Source of the DNA: Flavobacteriales bacterium
GTDB lineage: Bacteria; Bacteroidota; Bacteroidia; Flavobacteriales; BACL11
DNA length: 10,755 nucleotides
NCBI GenBank assembly: GCA_012960835.1
Contig: DUAL01000296.1
Coordinates: 1-10,755, forward strand
Direction of reading: 5' to 3'
In this document: piece by piece, positions 1-5,408 of the stretch
Position numbering within the stretch: the stretch's first letter is position 1
Layout: every line of letters starts with the position of its first letter
Made by a program: the position numbers and the translations under genes
Notes under the pieces: model-generated
What the model was told of the DNA's origin: nothing
Databases searched by the model: none
What the model saw: only the letters and a program-made list of their open reading frames with translations

Positions 1-1
1 A

Positions 2-3000
2 TCACCAGGGTTAAACCAATCAGGATCCTATTCCATTTACTTTGAAACTTATTATAAAGATCCTTGTGATGATATTTGGATAGTTTCAGCCAGTATTAGT
101 TTTGTGATAAATGATTGTCCTTTACAAGTAAATTTAATGACAAATAACGATACGATTTGTATTGGTGATAATACAGACATTTTTGCTCAGGTTGAAGGTG
201 GAGATTCTACTTCTTACAATTATAATTGGGTGCCTTTACTCCCACCTTCCCCAGGCCCTCATAATGTTTCTCCTCTTGTAACTACAACTTATTATGTAAC
301 TATAAGTGATGCGGGACCGGCACAAGCACAAATGGATTCCGTCACTATTTATGTATTTCCCTTACCTGTTCCACAAAGCGATACTACTGTTTGCAGAACT
401 GGTCCTAATTTTAATTTAAATGCAAACCCATCTGGAGGTTGGTGGTCGGGTTTTGGAATAGTTAGTGGGGGACAGGGTATTTTTTCTCCAACTACAACGG
501 GAGCTGGAACGCATACTGTTTCTTATGGATATGCTGGTTGCTCAGAAACAATGGATGTTATTGTTTTGCCCATTGAAGCCGGTTCTAATATTTCCGTTTG
601 CCCTAATGCGCCAACTTTTAATTTGAATACTTCCACAACAACCCCAGGAGGAAGTTGGAGTGGGTGTAATTGTATTCAGCCCAATGGGGATGTAAGTGTT
701 GGAGGAATCCCTACTACTATTAATGCAATATATACACTTCCAAATGGTTGCTCAGATACCTTAAATATTATTGTTGAAAATATTATTACACAGCTAGATG
801 ATACTATTTGTCAAAAATCTTCTTCCTATACCCTAAGTTACTCTCCTCAATTTGGCTATTGGAGTGCATTAGCAACTTTACCTCAACAACCTAGTAATTG
901 TGTAACTTCTATTTCATCCTTTCCATATTCTGATTATTTTGAATTAGGGTTAAACAATTGGACAAATGATCCATTAAATGATTTTAATTGGATGGTAAAT
1001 TCTGGCGGAACACCATCATCTGGAACAGGACCAAGTGGTGCTTATGAAGGTATCAATTATGTTTATACTGAGGCTTCATCAGGTAATAACCCATTCAAAA
1101 GAGCTGGAATTATAAGTCCTTGTTTGAATCTTTCCGCTTATTCCAATCCTGTTTTACATTTTTGGTATCATATGTATGATAATCCTTCTGGTGGACCTCA
1201 ACTAACCCAAGACCAAGGTTCATTCTCAGTTGATATTTCTATTGATAATGGGACCTCATGGACTAATGATATATGGATAAGAAGTGGAAATCAGGGAAAT
1301 CAATGGCTAGAAGCTTCAGTGGATCTAAGTAATTATAACGCTACAGATGTTTTGGTGCGTTTAAGGGTAATTACCGGGACTTCTTGGCAATCGGATGTAG
1401 CGGTGGATATGTTGTCTTTTTTAGGAGGGTCAGTTAGTCCTAATGGAGTGGTATTACCAATAGTTGCGGATTCTGGACTACATACCTTTATTTATAATAT
1501 TCAAGGATGTTCTGATACAGTAAATATTTATGTAAAACCTATTGATGCAGGAAGCGATATGGATGTTTGCCCAACACAAAGTCCTTTCAATTTAATTGGA
1601 GTTCCCTCTGGTGGAAACTGGACAGGCACACATATTACAAACCCAATAAGTGGTTTGTTTAATCCTTCATTAGGATTAGGGGTTGATATTATTACTTATT
1701 CTGTTGCAGGATGCATAGATACTGCTCTTATTTGGGTGCAAGAAACAGATGTTCTCTTGGATTCAATTTTTGCTTGTAATGATGGTGCAATGATTACACT
1801 TGATTCAATACTGATATCACGCTCGCCAACATACGGAACTTGGAGTGGAAATGGAATTATTACCGCCACTTACCCTGGCGAATTTGATCCTACAATTACT
1901 GGAATTGGAAGTCATACCATATATTATACTGCAAATTCTTGCTCGGATAGTATTATATTTGATGTTGTACCACCTAGCACACTTACTGATACTTTGATTT
2001 GTTCTACTGCTATCGATTTCTTTTTAAATGCTACTCCAAGCGGAGGGCAATGGGCAGGGCAGGGGATAGTCAATAATAATACCGGTTTGTTTTCTCCAAC
2101 AACTGCAGGGGTTGGTGTACATGATATTTATTATCAATCTTTAATTGGATGCATGGATACTACCACTATTACGGTTTATAATAATCCCACATTGAGCATG
2201 ACTGGACTTTTGGATAATTATTGTTATTTGGATACCATTATTCAAATAGCGGTAAATCCTAGTGGAGGAGTTTTATCTGGTAATGGAATTACGAATTTTA
2301 CATTCAACCCTTCAATTGCCGGTCCTGGATATCATATTATTACTTATTCTTATGGAGGTGGTACGTGTTTGATTGACATTGACACTTTGGTTTTGGTTGG
2401 TGATTCTTTGAACTTAAGTACTTACGCTTCAAAGGATAGTATATGCTTTGAAGAAATGGTAACAATTGGAGCAAATATTTCTGGTGGAGTTGGTAATAAT
2501 TATAGTTTTGCTTGGGATAATGGTTTGGGAAGCAGTTTTGAACATTTGGTAAGTCCAATAGCAAATACCACTTATAATGTAGTTGTAACTGATGGGTGCA
2601 CAGAACCTGCAATTGGGACTATAGATATATTTGTTTATCCTACTTTTAGTTTATCTTTTAATACAAGTTTGAAAGATTGCTATGGAGAAAATGGTTTTGC
2701 GAAGGTAAATGTAGTAGGGAATAGCACTTATTCATATTTATGGAATACCACTCCCCTTGAAAATACCGATAGTATTTACGCTCAAGTTGCCAGAAATTAT
2801 AGGGTAACTGTTACCGACAATATTTCTAATTGCTCAATATCGGATACCATTAGTATTCCTGGATATGAAGATATAATTGCAAGTTTTTTTGTGAATAAGG
2901 AAGATTGTATATCTCTTTTGGATGGAACTTTTCAGTTTATTGACAATAGTAATATTAATGTGAATGAAATTTCGCCAGCTAGTTTTTGGAGTTTTGGAGA

Positions 3001-3496
3001 TAGTAGTTCTGTTCCTTATTCTTATGGTGTAAATCCCGAACATATATATTCTGATACAGGAAGTTATGTGGTAAATTTGGTGCTGATAAATAATGGAAAT
3101 TGCACAGATACTAGTTCATTAATGGTTTGTATTTTCCCTGATAATAAGATTTTTGTACCAAATAGTTTTACCCCAAATATGGACCATTGTAATGATGAAT
3201 TTTTTGTAAAAGGAGTAGGAGGTTTTTATTCTTTTAATATCAAAATACATAAAAGGTGGGGGGGGGATATTGTTTTTGAATCGGATGAAATAATACTTAC
3301 AGATAGTTATTCGGATGGGAATTTGTGTAATATTCAGCAGGAGCTATATTCTTATTATAAAATGGGGACTTGGGATGGTTTGCTTGAAAATGGGGCAGAT
3401 GCGCCAATGGACGTTTATGCTTTTGTGATTGAGTACAAGCAATTAGCGAATTCCTCTACAGAAAAAATTGTTGGAACTGTAACGCTCATCAGATAA
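2..3496 (+). CDS. Giant T9SS-secreted adhesin-like surface protein with MAM domain and CHU_C terminus (5' partial)
   Basis: The reading frame is open from base 2 through the left edge, so the true start and signal peptide lie outside the window; 1164 codons are visible. Reading outward: a PKD/Ig-like region (about 104-370), seven two-cysteine Ig-like repeats (374-2400), a MAM domain inserted in repeat three (about 896-1426), a PKD/Ig-like region (about 2405-2640), a SprB-like repeat (about 2648-2870), a PKD domain with WSFGDSS and EHIYSDTGSY (about 2876-3130), and the CHU_C domain (about 3143-3493: FVPNSFTPN, KRWGGDIVFES, MGTWDG, YAFVIEY). CHU_C is known as a C-terminal signal recognised by type IX secretion and marks exported, often surface-attached proteins. 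MAM and Ig-like modules suggest binding or adhesion; no catalytic domain is visible, so adhesin is an inference. The stop overlaps the next start (TAATG). A run of nine G lies inside the CHU_C coding sequence. Confidence 0.93.
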   Translation, partial: SPGLNQSGSYSIYFETYYKDPCDDIWIVSASISFVINDCPLQVNLMTNNDTICIGDNTDIFAQVEGGDSTSYNYNWVPLLPPSPGPHNVSPLVTTTYYVTISDAGPAQAQMDSVTIYVFPLPVPQSDTTVCRTGPNFNLNANPSGGWWSGFGIVSGGQGIFSPTTTGAGTHTVSYGYAGCSETMDVIVLPIEAGSNISVCPNAPTFNLNTSTTTPGGSWSGCNCIQPNGDVSVGGIPTTINAIYTLPNGCSDTLNIIVENIITQLDDTICQKSSSYTLSYSPQFGYWSALATLPQQPSNCVTSISSFPYSDYFELGLNNWTNDPLNDFNWMVNSGGTPSSGTGPSGAYEGINYVYTEASSGNNPFKRAGIISPCLNLSAYSNPVLHFWYHMYDNPSGGPQLTQDQGSFSVDISIDNGTSWTNDIWIRSGNQGNQWLEASVDLSNYNATDVLVRLRVITGTSWQSDVAVDMLSFLGGSVSPNGVVLPIVADSGLHTFIYNIQGCSDTVNIYVKPIDAGSDMDVCPTQSPFNLIGVPSGGNWTGTHITNPISGLFNPSLGLGVDIITYSVAGCIDTALIWVQETDVLLDSIFACNDGAMITLDSILISRSPTYGTWSGNGIITATYPGEFDPTITGIGSHTIYYTANSCSDSIIFDVVPPSTLTDTLICSTAIDFFLNATPSGGQWAGQGIVNNNTGLFSPTTAGVGVHDIYYQSLIGCMDTTTITVYNNPTLSMTGLLDNYCYLDTIIQIAVNPSGGVLSGNGITNFTFNPSIAGPGYHIITYSYGGGTCLIDIDTLVLVGDSLNLSTYASKDSICFEEMVTIGANISGGVGNNYSFAWDNGLGSSFEHLVSPIANTTYNVVVTDGCTEPAIGTIDIFVYPTFSLSFNTSLKDCYGENGFAKVNVVGNSTYSYLWNTTPLENTDSIYAQVARNYRVTVTDNISNCSISDTISIPGYEDIIASFFVNKEDCISLLDGTFQFIDNSNINVNEISPASFWSFGDSSSVPYSYGVNPEHIYSDTGSYVVNLVLINNGNCTDTSSLMVCIFPDNKIFVPNSFTPNMDHCNDEFFVKGVGGFYSFNIKIHKRWGGDIVFESDEIILTDSYSDGNLCNIQQELYSYYKMGTWDGLLENGADAPMDVYAFVIEYKQLANSSTEKIVGTVTLIR
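374..2400 (+). repeat. Seven protein-level Ig-like repeats, each with two cysteines
   Basis: The pattern is D-T-x-x-C near the start, F-N-L-N-A-x-P-S-G-G, then W-S-G-x-G-I, G-x-F-x-P, G-x-G-x-H-T-I-x-Y, then G-C-x-D-T and a closing I-x-V strand. Approximate copies: 374-571, 584-775, 794-1537 (interrupted by the MAM domain), 1553-1738, 1754-1975, 1985-2179 and 2198-2400. Each copy keeps one cysteine near its start and one near its end, which suggests an intradomain disulfide in an extracellular protein. Copies are diverged at DNA level, so this is an old array, not a recent slippage product. It resembles the Ig-like/PKD-like modules commonly found next to CHU_C domains. Confidence 0.8.
896..1426 (+). 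other. MAM domain inserted within an Ig-like repeat
   Basis: This segment of the adhesin reads as a MAM domain, a jelly-roll module known from animal receptor proteases and also found in bacterial secreted proteins. Visible hallmarks in order are F-N-W-M-V-N-S-G near 980-1003, TPSSGTGPSG near 1010-1039, YVYTEASSG near 1058-1084, ISPCLNLS, LHFWYHMYDN near 1154-1183, IWIRSGNQGNQWLEASVDLS near 1270-1329, and a closing SDVAVDMLSF near 1391-1420. It likely folds independently and mediates adhesion or ligand contact; that role is inferred from the family. Confidence 0.8.
3258..3266 (+). repeat. G9 homopolymer inside the CHU_C coding sequence
   Basis: Nine consecutive G in an otherwise AT-rich gene, encoding W-G-G just after K-R. 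The full-length frame needs nine (or a multiple of three more or fewer). Losing one G would bring a TAA at 3291-3293 into frame; gaining one would bring a TGA at 3277-3279 into frame. Either removes roughly the last 70-75 residues, including most of the T9SS signal. It may be a slippage-prone phase-variation tract; a sequencing artefact is less likely because the frame is intact. Confidence 0.75.
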
Positions 3497-3723
3497 TGCC
3501 TGTAATACTTTCTTTCGGATATGGAGAGGATATTTTGCTAATCATAAGTTTTCTAATTTTCATTCTGCTGTTTCTATTTAAAAAGAAAATTCTTTTTCAG
3601 TTTTTAGCTAAATTGAACAAATTAATTTTACCTAGCTTATACAAAAAAGACATGAAGAAATTGAAAAAAGTGGAAATGCTAATTATTGCTTACCGCTATT
3701 GGGTAACTAAAAATGCTATTTAG
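3496..3723 (+). CDS. Small single-pass membrane protein, SsrA-binding-like short family motif
   Basis: 75 residues. The ATG shares its A with the last base of the upstream TAA (TAATG), so translation probably reinitiates from the adhesin gene and no separate promoter is evident. Residues about 13-28 (ILLIISFLIFILLFLF) form one strongly hydrophobic segment, followed by KKK and a basic, probably cytoplasmic tail. The tail contains LAKLNKLILPSLYKKD and ends AYRYWVTKNAI. From memory, this tail resembles a family of about 50-residue Bacteroidota proteins often labelled SsrA-binding protein. They are much shorter than true SmpB (about 150 residues), so that label should not be read as a function. 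The stop codon overlaps the stop of the convergent downstream gene. Function unknown; the gene call is fairly secure because of the conserved tail and tight coupling. Confidence 0.72.
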   Translation: MPVILSFGYGEDILLIISFLIFILLFLFKKKILFQFLAKLNKLILPSLYKKDMKKLKKVEMLIIAYRYWVTKNAI

Positions 3724-4193
3724 TTTTTAAGTTTTGATTTAGGATTTTCTCTATTATCTCCTTTTAGATGATAGTCAACAAAATAAGAGAGAACTTCCCA
3801 CTTGCCTAATTTAGATGGAGAAAGTAGAAGTATCTCTTCAACACTATCGGTATTTACATACTGAGATTGATAACGAATAGTCACATAAATTCCTCTTGGG
3901 AGCCCTTCCATTTCTTTTTCCATCTCTGCCAAATAATATTTCCTGGAAATAAACTTTCCTAGTTCTGGCATGAGTTCAGTACTAAAATACGCATTCCATG
4001 CTTCAAAATTAGTTTGACTTTTAGTGCTTTCTGAAAGTGTATTCCAACAATCGGTATACTTTTTGTTATTGAGTTTGTTAAGCCAACTTATTGCCATTTT
4101 TTCAGCATCTCGCATCTGCTGTCTTTCTGTTTTTTGAGAAAAACTAAAAAGTACAGAAGTGGAAAAAATAAGCAGAAAAATATATCGTTTCAT
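3720..4193 (-). CDS. Exported DUF4019-family protein
   Basis: 157 residues from the ATG at 4191-4193. A longer frame opens at 4271, but the chosen start gives a clean signal peptide (MKRYIFLLIFSTSVLFSFSQ) with a likely cut just before or after the Gln, and a promoter box sits 18 bases upstream. The mature part has the DUF4019 layout: an opening helix AEKMAISWLNKLNNKKYTDC, a W-N-T-L-S segment, F-x-A-W-N-A-Y-F, a middle GKFISRKYYLAEM, then paired strands GIYVTIRYQSQYVN and EEILLLSPSKLGKWEVLSYF. DUF4019 proteins are small secreted or periplasmic proteins with an NTF2-like appearance and no known biochemical role. It is monocistronic as far as the window shows, and its stop overlaps the stop of the convergent membrane-protein gene by four bases, leaving no room for a separate terminator. 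Confidence 0.88.
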   Translation of the reverse strand: MKRYIFLLIFSTSVLFSFSQKTERQQMRDAEKMAISWLNKLNNKKYTDCWNTLSESTKSQTNFEAWNAYFSTELMPELGKFISRKYYLAEMEKEMEGLPRGIYVTIRYQSQYVNTDSVEEILLLSPSKLGKWEVLSYFVDYHLKGDNRENPKSKLKN

Positions 4194-4210
4194 ATCTATC
4201 ATTTGAAAAG

Positions 4211-4218
4211 CAAAACTA
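4211..4218 (-). promoter_or_regulatory. Bacteroidota -7 box for the DUF4019 gene
   Basis: On the minus strand this reads TAGTTTTG, an exact match to TAnnTTTG, the -7 element used by the Bacteroidota primary sigma factor. It lies 17 bases before the ATG, predicting a short leader of about a dozen bases. I do not see a convincing TTG -33 element at the usual distance. The position supports the start at 4193 over the longer frame. Confidence 0.5.
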
Positions 4219-4369
4219 AAAATATAAAGAGATTTAAGACATTTTATTGTATTCAAAAATGAGGAAATCATTCACATCTCTAAAATAGAAGAAATATAAT
4301 TCATTTAGATGTATCTTGTAACTTATTGAAATTGGGTGATTTATAGTAAATAAAAAAATAATAGTAAAA

Positions 4370-4402
4370 TTTGGAATATTAGATTATTTCTGATTAGTTT
4401 TA
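4370..4402 (+). promoter_or_regulatory. Candidate promoter of the first 65-residue gene
   Basis: TTTG at 4370-4373 and TAGTTTTA at 4395-4402 (seven of eight to TAnnTTTG) are 21 bases apart, slightly wider than typical for Bacteroidota -33/-7 pairs. Transcription would start near 4408 and give a leader of about 33 bases that contains the conserved 14-base element. Weak but well placed. Confidence 0.3.
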
Positions 4403-4416
4403 TAATCACCAAAATA

Positions 4417-4430
4417 AGTATTAACCAAAA
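4417..4430 (+). promoter_or_regulatory. Conserved leader element AGTATTAACCAAAA, copy 1
   Basis: The 14 bases AGTATTAACCAAAA end 10 bases before the ATG at 4441. The identical 14-mer precedes the paralogous gene at nearly the same distance (5116-5129). The A-rich 3' part fits the A-rich, Shine-Dalgarno-free initiation regions known in Bacteroidota, so it may be a translation-initiation element; a regulator or sRNA site is also possible. Confidence 0.55.
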
Positions 4431-4440
4431 CCAAACAGAT

Positions 4441-4638
4441 ATGGCGTACCAACACAAAAACAGCAAAGGACAGACTTACTATCTGCACTCACAGGAAGTA
4501 ACGCTAAAGTCATCAAACAAAAAGCAAACAATATTCTTTTTTGCTAAAAATAAGCGTTCGAATGCTTGTGATAAGCCCTCAGGAAAAACGGTAGTAGAAA
4601 ACCAAAGAACGGGACTACCATTCTTGAAAAAAGCATAG
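4441..4638 (+). CDS. 65-residue conserved small protein, paralogue 1
   Basis: A 65-residue protein starting MAYQHKNSKGQTYYLH and ending VVENQRTGLPFLKKA. It is identical at 38 of 65 aligned positions, without gaps, to the protein at 5141-5338. Shared blocks are KG-x-TYYL, VTLKS, ACD-x-P, GKTVVEN and TGLPFLK, with one conserved cysteine. It has no signal peptide or membrane segment and is basic, with alternating hydrophobic/polar stretches that suggest a small beta-rich fold. From memory, similar short proteins of the form 'YYLHS...YFFAK...GLP-x-LK' occur in many unrelated bacteria and are uncharacterised. The gene stands alone with its own candidate promoter and a good terminator. I do not know its function. 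Paralogy, conserved leader and terminator make it a confident gene. Confidence 0.88.
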   Translation: MAYQHKNSKGQTYYLHSQEVTLKSSNKKQTIFFFAKNKRSNACDKPSGKTVVENQRTGLPFLKKA

Positions 4639-4662
4639 TTTACCTTTTGCTATAATTTACTG

Positions 4663-4690
4663 AAACACCAAGTAATTGGGGTTTTTTCTT
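4663..4690 (+). terminator. Intrinsic terminator after small-protein gene 1
   Basis: AAAC (4663-4666) and CCAA (4668-4671) pair with TTGG (4676-4679) and GTTT (4681-4684) around a GTAA loop, with one mismatch. The hairpin runs into six T (4682-4687). It lies 25 bases after the stop at 4638. Confidence 0.75.
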
Positions 4691-4801
4691 TCTAATATGG
4701 TATTAAAAATTACAAGGGAACAATAAGGAAACAAGCGATTTTAAGCAATTTCTGTAAGAGGAAAAGCCTATTTCTAAGCCAAAATGAAGCCTCTTTTCAA
4801 A

Positions 4802-4857
4802 TAATTTTGCATAAAATAAGCTGTATTTATCAACCATTTGAATGATAGGTTTTATGC
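4802..4857 (+). promoter_or_regulatory. TAATTTTG box followed by 8-bp inverted repeat; possible sRNA or operator
   Basis: TAATTTTG (4802-4809) matches TAnnTTTG exactly, and GCATAAAA (4809-4816) is perfectly complementary to TTTTATGC (4850-4857) across a 33-base interval. No open frame follows and no TTG -33 element is clear. A transcript from here would be a noncoding RNA or a long leader of the gene at 5141. Either idea is speculative. Confidence 0.25.
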
Positions 4858-4901
4858 CTTTAATTCCTACTCTCAAAATAGTACATCCTTATAATTAGCT
4901 C

Positions 4902-5117
4902 CTAGGTTAAACTATCTATAACCTACTGATTATCTGCAACTTATATAACATGAAATAAGAAGAAGTTTTTGGAAAAATAAATGAGCTACTAGGTTATGGT
5001 TTATTTTATTTATTTTAAACAACCTAGAGTTATTAACAGCTATTTTTTTAACTATTCATGGTCAATTAGGTCAGATTAATATATTTTTTATAAATTGTAC
5101 CAGATTAAATAACCTAG
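4902..5117. repeat. Cluster of TAACCTAG / CTAGGTTA motifs
   Basis: Copies: CTAGGTTA at 4902-4909 and 4989-4996, AACCTAG at 5021-5027, TAACCTAG at 5110-5117, plus partial copies TAACCTAC at 4919-4926 and TTAGGT at 5066-5071. Two pairs form perfect 7-bp inverted repeats: 4903-4909 with 4919-4925 (9-base spacer), and 4989-4995 with 5021-5027 (25-base spacer). The last copy ends 23 bases before the ATG at 5141. This density of one short word looks like a repeated binding site for a regulator. Confidence 0.5.
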
Positions 5118-5129
5118 TATTAACCAAAA
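5116..5129 (+). promoter_or_regulatory. Conserved leader element AGTATTAACCAAAA, copy 2
   Basis: Identical to the 14-mer at 4417-4430 and ending 11 bases before the ATG at 5141. It overlaps the last TAACCTAG motif by two bases. Flanking sequence differs between the two leaders, so the identity of this block suggests selection or a shared ancestor kept under constraint. Confidence 0.55.
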
Positions 5130-5140
5130 AATTATTTATT

Positions 5141-5338
5141 ATGGGCTATGCACATGAAAACAAAAAAGGAACAACTTACTATTTGAATTGTAAAGATGTT
5201 ACTTTAAAATCAACTGGAAGAGTACAGAGAATTTATTATTTCTCAAAAGACCAAAGAGATACTGCTTGTGATCTTCCTGGTGGAAAAACAGTTGTTGAAA
5301 ATGACAAAACAGGATTACCATTCTTGAAAGGAAAATAG
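5141..5338 (+). CDS. 65-residue conserved small protein, paralogue 2
   Basis: Same length as, and gaplessly alignable to, the protein at 4441-4638. Begins MGYAHENKKGTTYYLN and ends VVENDKTGLPFLKGK. Its central part (VTLKS, Q-x-I-Y-Y-F-S-K, ACDLPGGKTVVEN) keeps the aromatic triplet and the single ACD cysteine of the paralogue and adds a second cysteine at residue 17. No export signal, so probably cytoplasmic. The codons differ widely from those of paralogue 1 despite protein similarity, so the duplication is old and both copies appear to be under protein-level selection. Preceded by the shared 14-base leader and the TAACCTAG cluster, and followed by a strong terminator, so it is its own transcription unit. 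Function unknown. Confidence 0.88.
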   Translation: MGYAHENKKGTTYYLNCKDVTLKSTGRVQRIYYFSKDQRDTACDLPGGKTVVENDKTGLPFLKGK

Positions 5339-5360
5339 TCAGCAGACAACTAAAAAATTG

Positions 5361-5390
5361 AAAAGCCTTGATGAATTTCAGGGCTTTTTT
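5361..5390. terminator. Bidirectional intrinsic terminator
   Basis: AAAAGCCTTGA (5361-5371) pairs with TCAGGGCTTTT (5378-5388) with one T-G wobble and a six-base loop, followed by T's to 5390. On the opposite strand the same stem is followed by CTTTTCAATTTTTT. It lies between the convergent ends of the small-protein gene (5338) and the DUF2237 gene (5409) and can serve both. Confidence 0.85.
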
Positions 5391-5408
5391 ATTGGGATTA
5401 ACTTTGAA

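Larger units (their letters stand above)
4691..5140. other. Noncoding spacer between the twin small genes
   Basis: About 450 bases without a credible coding frame on either strand. It holds an exact -7-like box TAATTTTG (4802-4809), an 8-bp inverted repeat (4809-4816 / 4850-4857), a 6-bp inverted repeat AAGAGG/CCTCTT (4756-4761 / 4790-4795), a cluster of TAACCTAG motifs in both orientations (4902-5117), a direct repeat CAGATTAA (5072-5079 and 5101-5108), and the leader of the second gene. I see no tRNA, IS end or gene remnant. It may contain a small RNA and the regulatory region of the second paralogue. Confidence 0.6.

Noticed and set aside
104..106. GTG as the start of the large surface protein
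   Set aside because: The same frame is open without a stop to base 2 and translates into plausible Ig-like sequence, with no signal peptide after the GTG. The gene is cut by the window edge.
3496..3723. Calling the 75-residue protein SmpB
   Set aside because: True SmpB is about twice as long with an OB fold. Only a short tail resembles proteins carrying that label, so no tmRNA role is claimed.
4194..4271. N-terminal extension of the DUF4019 protein to a start at 4271
   Set aside because: The extension places 26 residues before a perfect signal peptide and contains the exact -7 promoter box, so it is untranslated.
4332..4412. Imperfect inverted repeat TTGGGTGATTTATA / TATAATCACCAA upstream of the first small gene
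   Set aside because: It needs two bulges and spans over 50 bases of very AT-rich DNA, so chance is a sufficient explanation.
4902..5117. Insertion-sequence ends or a CRISPR-like array in the motif cluster
   Set aside because: Copies are 7-8 bases, irregularly spaced and in both orientations. There is no transposase, no target duplication and no regular spacers.
4441..5338. Toxin-antitoxin or defence module built from the two small genes
   Set aside because: The proteins are paralogues of equal length with separate terminators and no toxin, nuclease or DNA-binding motif; nothing supports a two-component toxin system.
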